Shown here: positions 1 through 12,959 of the stretch, piece after piece | How positions within the stretch are numbered: the first letter of the stretch is position 1 | Layout of the letters: the number at the start of each line of letters is the position of its first letter | Origin: Acanthaster planci | Taxonomy: Eukaryota; Echinodermata; Asteroidea; Valvatida; Acanthasteridae | NCBI RefSeq assembly: GCF_001949145.1 | Contig: NW_019091392.1 | Coordinates: forward strand, 1,168,980 to 1,232,979 | Direction of reading: 5' to 3' | DNA: 64,000 nucleotides | The notes under the pieces: generated by a model | Seen by the model: the letters and a program-made list of their open reading frames with translations, nothing else | Database searches by the model: none | What the model was told of the DNA's origin: nothing | Program-made: the position numbers and the translations under genes

Positions 1-2200
1 AAGGGGATGACTTACGGTCTCCGTAATCAATCGAGCATGCGGACAATGAGGAAGTGTTTGCCCAGCTTCCTGGCTACAAAGCCCCGGCCAAACATGTCCC
101 CTCTGCCCGCTTGCCACCAAGTACTCGGCAAAGAAAAATATTTGTCCTTAGTTTCTTCTTTGCTCGTTCATCCCCTTCCACACTCTCTCTCTCGTTCGAT
201 CGTGTTTGTCAATCCGAGACACCCCTCTATCCTCTTGCCTAAAATCGGTCAATACTTACTCTGAAATAATAGGGACTGTTTGAAATTGCAACATGATGAG
301 AGATGTCGGTTGTGTAGCTGTAGTAAAAGACAGTAACTTATGCACCATGACCTCGGATGGAGTTTCATTTTTTACTTTTTCGATGTTCAAAATAATTCGA
401 ATGAGCTTTGACTTAGCTTTAGACGTCAATACAATCGAATGCTAGTGAATGACTAATGTTGATTAAGAACAAATATTATAGGATTGACATAAGATGGTGT
501 CATGTGTTATCTGATTCTTGGGATCCTGTTATTCTGTGTACACAAGTCATCTCCTTGATTTTCATTGGTAGCCAAGAAAATAAGAAATACCTCATGGAGT
601 TTGCTGGGTGCCTTTACGGAATTCAATTCCCAAGCCCGTACTTACATAATTATTTGAGACAGGGAACTGTACATTGTGTGATTTAATCAACTGATCTGAT
701 AGGTGTTTAAAATGGAGTGTTTCGTTGTCATCAAGTGGCACCCGGTTATTCTTATAGAAAGCAAATGCTAGAGGCGTTGTCGTGGAATAGTTCAGGGATG
801 TCTTCGATCCTTTTACCCAGGACATGCTTTAGGTAGGATGCAAAATTATGGCAAATGACGAAAGCCGTAGCAAGGTTCCGACCGTTAAGGTGCTCCTCAC
901 TAAAACTGCATTTATTGCTTAGTTTGCACCTTTTGTGCTTGTTTGAGGGACACAATCTAGAGCAATGGGCAGATCTGGGAGGCCGAAGCTGGACTTGGAA
1001 AGGGTGCCAAATTATTGGAGTTTTGTCATTGCAATTTTTTCCCTACGTGCTTGACAGAGCAGAATACATTTGTGATGTTTTGTAAATAAAATGGCCGTGT
1101 TTATAACTAAAACCTGGTGATGTTTATCGTGTATATATGATGACATAAGTAAATCTGAATTGGTTCGCAGACTCTTTTTTACATAATGTAGATTTGTTAT
1201 TATCAAGACATTTTCTTCGGAGTTGCTACACAGATGCGATATCATGGAAGTATAACATTAGGGCTGCATGGGTGTAGTGTCACCGAGTCTTAAAATCAGT
1301 GCTGTGTTCAAACACGGAGTATCTGAGTTGTGGTTTGTGGTGTTTATCTCCATCGCAATTTCAGTTGGCTGTGAAACAAACAAGTATTCTTACCCTAGCC
1401 AAGTCTCTTTTATGGATAAAAATACCATTCAAAATGGGGAGAGTTTCACTGATTTCGCTGCATTCGAGGTGGACGTTCATTAGATTCTGAATCGGAGGGA
1501 CGATATTAATGCTCAAGAAGAAACGAAGGAATGAAGTCCGTGCCGTGGTATCGAGGGAGATAGCAACTTAGTTACACCAAAAAAGAATAAACCATTGAAT
1601 GCCATGGGAATATCTCCCCTTTTGAAATATTACCTTACCTCACATGGTCAGACATTTTGCAAACTCCCTGGTTCAACACTTTCTTTAAGTTGAATTTGTA
1701 CTATACACAAAAATTATCATTGTCGAAATCCTGCAGAGATCTTACTTTCCAATGTGAAGTGGATTAAACCTCTGCTTATGATTGAAGTTGGTTTGGGCGG
1801 CGTAATCTAAAATTCGATTTTGTACAAGTGTATGCTTAATTTACGTGTTTGACTGCGTGAATGGGCGACACGTGGAACATTATTTGTATTTGTTAAGATT
1901 TAATATTATTTCTTGAACCAAAATATTATTGTTTATATTAAGTAGCACTTCATTATACTTAATGTAGCTATATTCACGTCTAATTATCGCCAGAAAAAAA
2001 GATAAAAAAGACAAAAGTCGGTTCTGAAATAGTAATATTGACAATTGAAAAATATTCTCGAGTCTGTGTTTACTTTCCCCTTGAAAGTGTGTCACTCGTT
2101 CCGAGCAATTAGATAGGATTTACCGGGAGGCCTTTAGGGATGATCTTTCATCCGTCGTGTCTTGTCTCTGAAATGCAATAGAGTCGTAAAATTCACCCAC
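1..2200. other. AT-rich intergenic sequence, nothing recognised
   Basis: Only short chance frames are present. I saw no conserved protein, repeat structure or RNA gene. Confidence 0.5.
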
Positions 2201-3240
2201 ACTAAAATCATTATCGACATCTCTTTTACTCATCTTTCTTGGCCAGATTAAGCCCGGGGTGATTTTTTGTTTTAAGCGAACTTCGAAACCCACCGCTGGC
2301 CGAACGGCGTCGCGACGAGGGAAGGAAGCCGTCCTAAACGGCAAATTACTCATTTGAAAGCCCAAACCGTAGTCTCCCCCGCGGCCGTTCCTTTCTGCTG
2401 CAGCATCCTGTCGCATAAACCGGGAGCGGGGGGAGGCTCTAAAGCCAAAATATACGACGAGAGACCGCTCTTCAGAGACGTCACGGGATAATAACCCCTG
2501 CAGCTGAAGGCTAACACTTCAGCACTTAAAACAGCTCACCTTAATAGCTTCCTTGACGCTCAAGATGTAAAAATGATTATGAAAGTTGAGAAAAGATGTC
2601 TGCCTTCATATTTTTTCACTCATAGGAATCACAGAAAACCACGACCTGCCCCTGGGCCCACGTTGCATGTCTACTTCTTCAAGCACGCTTAGCATCAACA
2701 ACACGCAGATTATGGCCCGATCATGCCAAAACAGTCGACAGTTTTCTTGGCTCTCATGTTCGATTTTTTTTTTCATCGAGAGAAGTTTGCGCTTGAGAAT
2801 AAGTTCTCCCCTAGGCGCTTTCCAACGCTTCCTCCCCATCTTCTACCGGGACTGTTGGCCCAGGCAGGCGGGGGGCGGCAGCGAGCGGAGATATCCCCAC
2901 GTGCAGTAAGCCCACAGGAGGGGTGTCTCACTTCTCGTTTCACCTTCATCAAAATTCGGTCCAGTTTTTTTTTTTTTTCACTGAAGTCTTCTTCTTCTCT
3001 TGATCCCGAGTTTATCTCCGAAGGCAAAATGGTGCTTGGGCCCATTCGGCCGCGGGAGCACGAAGGAGGAAAATCGAAGAGGGTAATTGATCTAGAATCT
3101 CAGCGGGCCAGGGATCTGTGTCTCTGCATGCGGAGGACGCGGGTGAACACATGACAGGAATCCAATTGTCCTGAAGATGCATCAAAAGAGGCCTGGAGCA
3201 CATCTTCAGTCCCCCCCCCGCAACTGACTCCCTGCCCTTA
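2200..3240. promoter_or_regulatory. GC-richer non-coding blocks, candidate regulatory DNA
   Basis: A CpG-containing block at about 2260-2540 and a second at about 2800-3240 stand out from AT-rich flanks. The second ends in a run of nine C (3211-3219). Long frames here give low-complexity peptides and are not credible genes. The regulatory role is inferred from composition only. Confidence 0.2.
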
Positions 3241-6059
3241 ATTCTTCACCATGACACCGAAGATTTCCAGGGAGTATTGTGTGATTTTACGTTTTGTGTG
3301 GTTTTTATTTAGGTTTGATTTGTTGGTAAGAGTTGGATTGCTGTTTTCTGGAATGACAGTATAAGGTCTCAAATGATTTGATAAAAAAATCCAAGGTGTC
3401 AAATCACATCTTAAATTATGTGACGCAGAAAAAGCTCTGCGTCCAAAGCTTAGAATTGACAGTAGAATTGGGAATAAACGAGAAAAGATCTAAGCTTTTC
3501 TGTACATGTTTGAGAAATTGCATTCAATTCATTGTCACGTGAACGGCCATTCCAGTTCGTTTTCACAATGAATAGGCATGTTGTTCTAGTGACATATATC
3601 TTGCAGCAAATTTCTTTCTTTGTTTCAATCAACTTCATCTCATACTTCCAAACACAATCTCTTACTAGTGGTGTTGAGTGAATTCTATTTTCTAGGTAAA
3701 TAAGTATATTTAACTACCTAACAAATGGTTAAAAAATCATAAATGTCCCTTCGAGACAAACTACAATAGTCATTTATAAACCACTTTTCGCACAACTTTC
3801 AAACGCACATTATTAATCTTAACGCCATTATGACTGTAACATATTCTGAGACTTAAGCCCCTGTAGAGACTCCAAATCGATAATACAATCTTGGCGCGAC
3901 GGGCTAATTCCATAGATCGGAGTCACCGTTGACTGCAGAATGGAGGCTGGGTTTTTCATATTAACAAATTGTCTCTCCCGTGCACTTTTTACGCGCAACC
4001 AACGTAACCTTCACGTGGGACTAGAACCCGCATCGTACAACATCATAGCTGCCAAGCTATTGCTAAGCGATCATGTGCGTAGCAGAAATCGGCCATGAAC
4101 CAGTCAGAACTGATCTACTACTTTTGGTTGGTAACCTGCATTTTCTGAGTGGAAGTTTGGTTTGCTTATCTCACTCCACTATCTTCATGTATTTGAAAAT
4201 GAATGACGTGCGTGTGGCGTGTTTCTCTGAAGCATGCTCCCCATGGTCTAATATGCTGCCCAAAATGTGATTCAGCCTTCCAAAATAAGTCGCAAATCGT
4301 CAAAGATACTTTTGAGGGAGAGGTCTTCAAACAAAGCCCATGCATTGGTAATCAATGGGAAGGGATGTTCGATCCAAAATCTCCAAGTGAAAAGCTCAGA
4401 ATGATCGGTCAACTGCACAAGAAATTAAAACGAGACGGTAAAAATTTAAAAACGAAAGTAACCAAAAAAAAGAAAGAAATGATTTTGTAGGATCGGGTCA
4501 CATTGTAAGAACAAGCTACTATCCACGTCATCCGTTGTCAGGATTTAATATACGTAAGTTCAGCAAATGGGAACCCAAGACGTTACAGTATTCGTGGGGG
4601 AAATTAACGGCAAGGTTGTCTGATTTTAAACACTGAAAAACAAAGTTTGGCATATCTATTACTACATATAGACATGAAACATCGATGCTTAGAGGAACAA
4701 GCGCCACATTTGGACAATTTTCAGACTTTTTGTGCACTTTTAAAGGGAGCCATCTTTGCTCGGGAAGAGTTTTATTGCTTTGTACGAATCTTGGCATGAA
4801 TACGGAGCATTAGTGAAAGGAGCATATAACTATATTACGCTGAAACCTCACGTGCACATGAAATTAACGGTAAAATGCTATTGCGTTAGAATTTCACCCA
4901 ACCCTTACAATGGACACCATGAAGACTCTACAGCAATTTAGCATACAGCTTCTGAAAGAGCTAAGTTTCTTCAAAACTGAGTGTGCGTGCATGTATGTTC
5001 ACGTTTGGTTGGACTTCATTATGGTTATGTCTAGGGGTTGCGGCGGTTGTGATTTTTTTTTTTTTTTTTTTTTTGCTACGTGCCCCATCCAAAGCTCAAG
5101 TGGCAGGGAAATCTTTGAACGCTTGTCATTGCGTCCGTTCACCCACACCAAACCACGAACGACAAATAAGAATACACGGGCTGTTTTTGTCTCCAGACTC
5201 ATAGCAACCGTCTACTTGTTTGTAGTCAGCGGCGAGGCTGGCTTTGTTTATCTCGTCCCTTTCATGAACGAAAAAGGGTCTGTATTTCGAGAATAAAAAG
5301 ATAGTGCGATGAGATGTGGAGTTAAGGCACTGACGTCTAATGTTAGATCTGACTGATCTAATGCGATGACTCGGATAACTATGCCATTGTTCTTTGCATA
5401 TTTGATGCCAAGGGTGGCATTCTCCGTCTTCTGTCCACACAGACGTATTGATGGTGATTGACAGAAGCCTAGTTTGTCTCTGTTGCTTAATGCTTTCCAT
5501 TGTCTCACCGTGTAACTGAACCCTCTGCATTTAAAAGTTACTGACGCCCAGGTCTGTTGCTATTGTCTAAAGGAATCACAGTGACAATTAATTATGCACA
5601 TGAGAAACGGTTGGTGTCTTTGTTTTGCTCCACTAGTTTTAAGTAAAAATATTTTTGAAGCATAAGTATTTCATCTTATTCGATGTTTTATTTTTCTCAT
5701 ATCCAATCCTTCGTTTTGTGTGTACAATTTTAGCAGTGACCAAAAACCCAGCGCATGTTCTTGTTAACATGTTAGCAGCACCGCAAGTTATATGGGGAGC
5801 AAGTTCACATCTCCGAATAGTCGGGAAGGTCGCCTGCTCTAGTGTAGGTGTGCATATTTTACTGTCATACCGTTTAAAGTACATGCACTTGTCAACGATC
5901 GTGAACAATCAGCAGCAAAGACCATAGCGTTCACTGTCATCGCTGAGTATATCACGCGTCTTTATCATATCAAACGGATCGGCTGAATGCTCTTTACGGC
6001 GAAGGGGTAAAGATCACGCTGTATACGAGGCGCCTACTTAACACCGGGGTTGAACTCAA
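3241..6059. other. Intergenic; SINE-like fragment near 4.0 kb, otherwise nothing recognised
   Basis: Mostly AT-rich. Apart from the tRNA-like fragment at about 4015-4072, it holds a 7-bp-stem hairpin (GACGCAG/CTGCGTC, 3422-3443) and a poly-T run near 5055-5075. Confidence 0.5.
4015..4072 (-). repeat. tRNA-derived SINE-like fragment
   Basis: Read on the minus strand there is an A-box-like TAGCAATAGCTTGG (about 4052-4065), followed by a B-box-like GGTTCTAGTCC (4018-4028), spaced as in Pol III promoters. The B box has one mismatch to GGTTCRANNCC. No closed acceptor stem could be drawn, so this is a SINE head or tRNA relic rather than a working tRNA gene. Confidence 0.4.
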
Positions 6060-6560
6060 CATACAGGTGACATTCTTGAGATGATTTCCCTCATCACACA
6101 CTGAGCTGCGTTACTACCTGTCCCCTTAGGAGCAGTCCTGGCGTTATTGAGTCCTCACCATTAGAGAGGGTGAGAGAGGCCCGAGTCTTCAAGTTTAATT
6201 GAACCACTCATGACCGGACAGGGGAAAGATAGAGGGGGGTAAGGTGGGAAGCGAAAGAAGGCCCCGAGTCGCCCCACCGTGTGATCCGAAGCGATGAAGG
6301 GAACCGTTGCCGATTAAAAGAGAGCTATTTGAGCGATCTGACAAGCTCTCCAGTTCGAGTTCTGACAAGCGGTGGATGCCGCAGACGGTCGCCCGAAGGT
6401 GCTTGCGCGGGCCAGCGAGCCGGTTGCGGGCCGCGCAAGTACGCTCGGCTTAGGTTTATCTTACGGCAATCGATCGAACAAGCGTAGCACTGACAGGAAG
6501 CCGACTAATTGCACCATTTTCTGAACCGTCTGTCTTGCGTTGACTTGTCGTGTTCTGGGG
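6060..6560. promoter_or_regulatory. GC-rich non-coding block, candidate regulatory DNA
   Basis: A compositionally distinct block of about 500 bp with many CpGs between AT-rich flanks. It has no recognisable protein or repeat. A regulatory role is inferred only from composition. Confidence 0.2.
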
Positions 6561-8299
6561 GTTAGTGATGGTAAGGGGGGGTCTTCATTCCGAGGATGGA
6601 CAACTCCGAGGTCTCCAGTATCTACAATTGGCATGTGTAAGTGTCAGCTACCCGGGTATATAGTCGGGCTCCAAACTGATTCCGCGATTTTGACCGTCGG
6701 CATCATACATTTTCAGCGTGCTGCGGAGCGCGTTCGTCATCGAACTGACAAGCAGTGAAGAGTGCTCACTAGATATGACTTCTCTCTAGAAAACAATCAT
6801 TACTGAACACGTCATCGGTTTTGCCTACGGGCAAAAGCTTTCCATTTTTTGCGGTAAAATGGACTTGCAAATGCTACTTGAGTGGACGATTTGTTTCACG
6901 CTGAGGTTACTAAACGATGGAAATATGCGTTGCTTGTAGCAATTTTAACCGAAAAGGCTGGCGACGTAAACATTATCTACGTCAATGATACATGCAAGGG
7001 TTGTTATGCTTACAGTATTAGATTTTGTTGTGTTGTCTATTTTAAAATAATCGCACAGAATACGAATTTTTCATGTTTCTTTGGCATCAATTTTTAAAAA
7101 CTTGAAATTTATCTGTAAAACATTATCAGGGCATTATGACGTTTCTTGAATATTCTTACTATTTTAGCTGCGTTGTCTCTTTCCAACACTACAATGAGGA
7201 AATGTCAAAAATCTAACACGTTTGTAACGCCAATGTGGGTAACTCAAAGCGTAATTGTCCTCCCTTTATAATGTAAGAGAATTATAAATCACGACTCCAG
7301 ACTTGGTCAGCCACGGACTCGTTGCGAATGTGCTCCTAAAATCCGATAACGGTATTCACTGTCTTACGGATCTTTACACTATTTCAGATTTTTGACGTTT
7401 ATGTGTTTGTCTTCCATGATCTCTTTCGTAAACGAACAGTGACAGATACCTAAGCAGCAGTATGTCACTCCAACCAGAAAGTTGCCGAATCACAGTGGTC
7501 TGATTAGCTCCGTCTTCTTCAACCCCCCTCTCCTTTCCGACGTTTTCCCCTCCCCTCCCGCTGGTTTCCCGACACAAAATGTCATGTTCATGTTCGAGGT
7601 TCTTGGATTGGGTCTCATTGGCAGGAAAGCCCGTCCACTAACCGGAACCTTGCTTGGCGCCGTGTTATTGGATTCAGTATGTAATCCTACACAGATCCAC
7701 AACCTAAACTGGTTTACGGAGTTCCTCTTTTACCCTCAAAAAATTCTGACAACGTCACTCAGTTGTCAGTCCCTAAGAAAATATAGAGAGCAGTTTACAT
7801 TTATGATGCAGGAATTTTCGTTTGAATATCATCTGAAGTAAATATCCCTACCTGTGGAGTAGCAATCAATTATTTCATGTGTTCATTAATCAAATTTGCA
7901 CCTGACATTTCAGTTAGTTTTCACAAATAGCAAAACATATTCATAAAGGGCAATAATTTGTGTTAACTTAACACCATAGAATGTGTGAAGGCCTACTTAA
8001 ACACTTGCATATTATGAAGACTTTTGTAAAGTACTTTACAAAAGTGAACAAAACCCTTATGCATGAATTCTTTTCAAATTGGGTAAGACACAATTCAATT
8101 TAACTGGTAGCACATCGCTTGAAAGCGAATTCGGGTCCTGTGACAAGAAAGTTACCATTGATGATTCCGAAAGATGGTTGTTAATTAGAGTTTGGAGATA
8201 GGACGTAATAATGGTCATTACAATATGCAAACCAAACCCGCTGGTCAATTCTAAACCAAAATGAAACAATATCCGATCATTTGAGGAAAAGGTTGCTCC
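6561..8299. other. Intergenic; contains one long perfect palindrome
   Basis: AT-rich and non-coding. The one notable structure is the palindrome at 8020-8045. Confidence 0.5.
8020..8045. repeat. 26-bp perfect palindrome
   Basis: The half-site ACTTTTGTAAAGT is followed immediately by its exact reverse complement, with no spacer. A 13-bp perfect arm is not expected by chance in 64 kb. Confidence 0.85.
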
Positions 8300-8830
8300 A
8301 AACAAAGGCCCATAGACAGGGCTCCGTACTGTCTAATCAGGCCAGGGAATACGATTAATTTATGCACGATGGAGCTGGAGTCATTCACCCCCCGTTAATC
8401 GGGTCCTTACAACGGTAACTCCATAAACATTATGACTAGGCCCGACTCCCATTTCCCCCGGCACTAGGCTGTTTATGTAACTCTTCCGAAGCCCTCATCT
8501 CCTCTCTTGATTAAGTTTTTTTCCCCTTGGTTGCCGAGTGTTAATTGCCACATAATTAAGTGGCGCTATTGCACCTCTCGTCCCTCGTTGGTTGGGAGCC
8601 GTTCGAGTCTCATCTAATCAAACTTTGCGTTCTTAATTAAACAATCATGAGGGTTCCTGCCAACCTGTTGAATCGAGGTTCATTGTGCCGCTGTTACGGG
8701 TAAGCGCATTACGTCGAGTACATCATGTCGATTCGTCCGAAGAATGCTAATTGGCCAACCGAGGACTTTTCCACCGAGCTTTGACGGGCGTTCGGAGGAT
8801 TTGTTTTTATTTATCATTATTACCACTTGC
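8300..8830. promoter_or_regulatory. Candidate enhancer rich in homeodomain-type sites
   Basis: About eight ATTA/TAAT-type cores occur within roughly 450 bp, including TTAATTAA at 8633-8640, ATAATTAAG near 8551 and CTAATTGGCCAA near 8748, interspersed with GC-rich words. The texture resembles conserved developmental enhancers near homeobox genes. No protein or transposon explains it. Confidence 0.35.
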
Positions 8831-9560
8831 ATAATATCACTGGAGCATCATCGACTGCAAATACTACTTGAGTCCCAGGCATGCACAGAGAACGATAGCT
8901 CTCTCGTCGTGAAGAGTTAACCAAAACAACGCAAGTGGATTTCTGATTCTTGGGCATGCCGCTGCCATTAGCATGCCGGGCTCTAAATACCGCCAGCGTG
9001 CGTGGTTGCGCATCTGCCGGGCTTTCCTGTTCGCCCGGACGGTGCTGCGAAACACGAGAACCCCGCAAAAGTGAGTCAGCGCTCCGCTGCATCGGCAGGC
9101 GATCCGTCGGACTCGGCCAAACCCCACGTTTTCCCAATAGATTTTGAAGCCGTCCGGATCGCTTTCAGTCCTCATAATGATCGCATTCGGCTGACTTTTC
9201 GCTTTGACTCGGGAGTGACCGTGCTCCGATAGCAAGCAAGAAGAAGACGCAGTCATCCCATTCGTACATGCAAGATTACAAAATCAGCGTCCTCAAGCTG
9301 ATCGATAGCGCCCCCCTGCAAGCCTGGCATCTGGCTTTCGAACACGGCAACGACTTCCGGTCCTTTCGCCAAAGCCAAATATTTCTGCCGGGAAAGGAGT
9401 GGAATTGGATCAAAAATCTGCAATCAGTTTCGCCTGTCAATTCGCACGAGCGGTGAGCACGCATCTTGGGATTTGAAACCAGGCACCGTCGGGTGAAGCC
9501 AACCGGACCAGAACGACTCTTTGCCGGTCGTAATCCGCCATACACTATTCGGTGGCAGTG
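8831..9560. promoter_or_regulatory. GC/CpG-rich non-coding block next to the 8.3 kb candidate enhancer
   Basis: A GC-rich block with many CpGs. Frames of 65-130 codons cross it on both strands, but none gives a recognisable domain, and overlapping open frames on both strands are typical of GC-rich non-coding DNA. Possible continuation of the candidate regulatory module to its left. Confidence 0.25.
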
Positions 9561-11439
9561 ACCTGAAACACGGGACAGGCTATCTCTCTTGCGACTTATC
9601 GCTTGGCGGTCTCATTATTCATAAGAATATGTACAGCTTAGGCCTACTTCTTGTCATGTATGTCTGCATGCACACATCAGGCCGCCAGCTCATTTTCATA
9701 TTGTGTATAATTATGCCTCAGTAGGCGACGTTTAGACCCGATTCAATGTGTTTTCAAAGGACCAACCATAATTCCCGCTGATGTACAAGTTGATGTATTC
9801 CAGCCACAGATTATCATAGACAATGACGCGGTATGTTTGTTCTCCTTGTCTGTTCTAAATATTCTTGACCAATGTTGTGAAGTCACATCTTGCACTTATG
9901 AAGGCAAGTTTTAAGCTGTTCAAGGAATTATTTCATTGGTCCATGGGCAGTCATACCCTTAAGTACACGGAGCACAAACCATCGACAATAGGTAAATACA
10001 CTCGTTTGCACCATGAATCTACACAACCACTCCTCTCACAACAACGGACTGAAACCCGTCCGTTTGGATTATAATAGTCAGCAAACATTTACCCGCGCTT
10101 ACCGTACACATAGGAGCGAGAACAGGACTCTGGATCTTGGTTGATTTTTTTTTTCTAACTTTCTTCACCCCCCCCCTTTCTATCTCTCTCTTTCCTTCTT
10201 TTACACGGTGCGATCTTGTCAGGGCCATGTCTCTCAACAAAAGGCGGCCAGGCCGGGCCGAGAGCAAAGTTTACCCAGCACTTGGGGATTCGTGCAACCG
10301 CACGGAACAAAGCCGCGTCGAGGGGAAACACGTCGAACCGACGAGGTACAGACGATGTTGTAGCTGCTTGGAAAGACTTGTCAAAACCGTCCAGTGCCCA
10401 CACACTAACATAATTATTTCAATGACAACTCTTCTTGCAGTTTGAAAGGGAGTGTAGATACTATTAACAACAAATCACAATTTAATCCGATTATCACAAT
10501 GAAACTTTCAGTTGTGAGATGTCTCAAAATCAGAAACCCTTTTGAAATTTCCTTCTTTTCGCGGATTATATTGATTTCAACTAGTCCTACCGCAGTAGTC
10601 TTGCCAATTTTGATCAATTCAAGTGATTGAAATTAAATTGATTTTTATTTTGTTCCATAACACTGTTTCGGTGATAATTATGACGATAACCCCAAACTGG
10701 AAGCAGAAAATGAACGGACTGACGTTATTCGACACACTCGGCTCTCCCTTGTGCAATATGTCATCAAACACGAGGGAAGAAGAAATCATTAAAATCGATG
10801 AAACGCTGAGAGTAAAAGCAAACATTCCATTGATCTAGCTCAACATTTATTCATCGAGGTAAAAATGGAAGGACTGGGAATTGCAACATATTCACAGAAA
10901 ACAGATGCATTATTTCTATGTGTACTAATGAAGGAGCTTCATCAAAAATAGGCATAAATTCAGCTTTTTTCGGATGAAGAGAATGTCCAGAAGGCTCATT
11001 AAAATGAGGTTCTTTACTGTCTTGGTGAACAGTTGATCCTACTTGATGTGAATAGGAATGATTGGAACCTACCACATTCTTTATTTGCATCGCTACAGTG
11101 ACAGACGGGACTCCGTTGTAATTAGTACAATAGAAATGTGGATATAACGCTGTGTTAATTTAAGATTGATAGATTATGGGCGACCTGGAGAAACATTCAT
11201 TAGCGATGTTTTCGTATCATTGTATCTTATTTTTTCTACTTTTCTCCTCTGCGCCCCTGCCCTAAAATGCTTGTTGCTTTGCTTACTAGCTTCACTGTAA
11301 GCAAGACTATTGAATACTTACTTACCGACTTCCTTGCTTTCTCTCGACCATGATGACTATTAGATTTTGGTGGTTGATCTGTGGTAGTATATACCCTCTT
11401 AATGTTAAAAAGTAAAATCTGTGTCTTGAATTAACACGC
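9561..11439. other. Intergenic, nothing recognised
   Basis: AT-rich with a short GC-richer patch at about 10210-10350 and a run of nine C at 10168-10176. No gene or repeat was identified. Confidence 0.5.
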
Positions 11440-11730
11440 CTCTGATTTAACTCCTGACTCCTATGAAGTCAGGGGTTTTCAGTTCACTGATGCGAGTGAC
11501 CCCGTGAAGAGAGCGCCAGTCATCCATCAGTGTTGAACAGACAGAGAGTCTTGTTTACCAGCCTTAAAAATGTTGGTGGACTGGATTCCCTCCCCCCCCA
11601 GCTCTCGGCCTGTTGTGCCGTACCCGATTTGATTAAAAAAGGGAGAATCGGGCTGTGATCGTGATGGATACCTCGGCGATTAGCGCCAGGACGCGCGTGG
11701 AGGAAGGGGGCAGGTTACATCTTCAAAATG
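11440..11730. promoter_or_regulatory. Candidate enhancer with a Fox consensus site
   Basis: A compact block containing TGTTTAC at 11552-11558, the FoxA-class consensus. TTGATTAAAAA-type and GCGATTAGCGCC-type words lie downstream. FoxA and Nkx2.1 are co-expressed in pharyngeal endoderm in several deuterostomes. The role is inferred. Confidence 0.25.
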
Positions 11731-12113
11731 AGGCTGGGTGATTTATGGAGGTCTGATTTCCGGGACTTATTTTTTTTTTCTTTGTGGCAGAAAGCGTGCA
11801 CTTCTCGGTCTCGTGCACGATCGCGTTGCCATTTGCCCCCAACAATGCGGCTGTACTGATGTTAGGAGATGTCAGCTCTAAACCTGAAAAGGCGTTAAGT
11901 TGGTCTAAGTACAAGAAAGGGAAATCACACAAATATGTGCGCCTGAGGATCAAGGGCGGTGTCGAAATACAAGCTTCTGCTTACATGGTATGATGGTTGA
12001 TTTCAGTTACTTTGCATGGTATCCTTATCCTGGGTCGTAGCAACACACACAAACATCTGAGAACCAGTTATAGCACTGATCACGCGCGGTTTGATCGTTC
12101 GCTGTAACCTCCC

Positions 12114-12578
12114 AGGGTGCATCCACGTAAATAGGCTAAAAATCTGTCCGCCAAGCTTATTAATAAAAGTCATACACTCATAATATTCTATATTAGAGAG
12201 CTGTGATAACTAGGCCTATGTGATTGGGGGATTGAAGAAATATGATGCTGAACCTCTGGCAAGAACTTACAGGGCTGTATTCAGATGCGGTCAGGTCCGA
12301 AAGTGGCACTATAGTCGGTTGACTGATGGATGGTTGCTTTTTCAAATCTCAGTGAGGGAAATATCGTTCGTTTCATGGGTCGTCGACTTTGGGTGGGAAT
12401 TTCCCAAAAGGTCATCAGTCAACCCACCAAAAATTAAAAGGGAAAAGACGACATGTTCACTATCATTTATCGGTGTGGCATGAACACCTGTGAGAGTTGT
12501 ACTAAAAAGAATTTTGAAGTACATGTACAGGGATTTATCACTCATGTCTGTAGAAATTTATTTACTAGGTGCACCCCA
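12114..12578 (-). mobile_element. MITE-like element, AGGGTGCA family, copy 1
   Basis: The element is about 465 bp and bounded by AGGGTGCATCC on the left and GGTGCACCCC on the right; GGTGCACC is itself palindromic. Its reverse complement aligns along its whole length with 26252-26720. Shared words include CAGGTGTTCA, GGGTTGAC, CACCCAAAG, ACCCATGAAA, GTGCCACTTTCGGACC and GCCAGAGGTTC. The two copies differ in length by only a few bases, so the boundaries are well supported. No transposase is encoded. Confidence 0.75.
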
Positions 12579-12959
12579 CTGACATGTACCGTGCGTTAGT
12601 TTCATACACAGTATTGAAACTCCGGAAAACAATTGTGACATTTGATTTCCTTTTTAACTTCACTCTTTTTGAGCGTATTACCTTTTGGATGTTGTCTTGA
12701 CATAATGCATTCAATTTTATATTCTTTACTGATTATTGTCTTAAGTGATTTGCAATTCGGCTTTTGGGCTGCGATGTTAGTTTGACTGCACAAATCATAG
12801 CTAAATATCGTAACTGGGTGGTTTTAAAATTACTATCGAGAAGGAAAACAGTAGGATTTAAAGACATATAATACAGACATTTCCAGATGACATAAGGAGT
12901 TGTTATTTTGTAGATAGATATTTGTTACAATTATATGGAAACAGCGCACCACACAAAAT
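12579..12959. other. AT-rich intergenic, nothing recognised
   Basis: Non-coding; no repeat or RNA gene was seen. Confidence 0.5.

Noticed and set aside
5319-5330. TTAAGGCACTGA word resembling the start of miR-124
   Set aside because: The match stops after the seed, and no hairpin precursor is visible around it.
8864-9256. 130-codon minus-strand frame and overlapping + frames in a GC-rich block
   Set aside because: Open frames on both strands in the same GC-rich DNA are a result of composition, and no protein family is recognisable.
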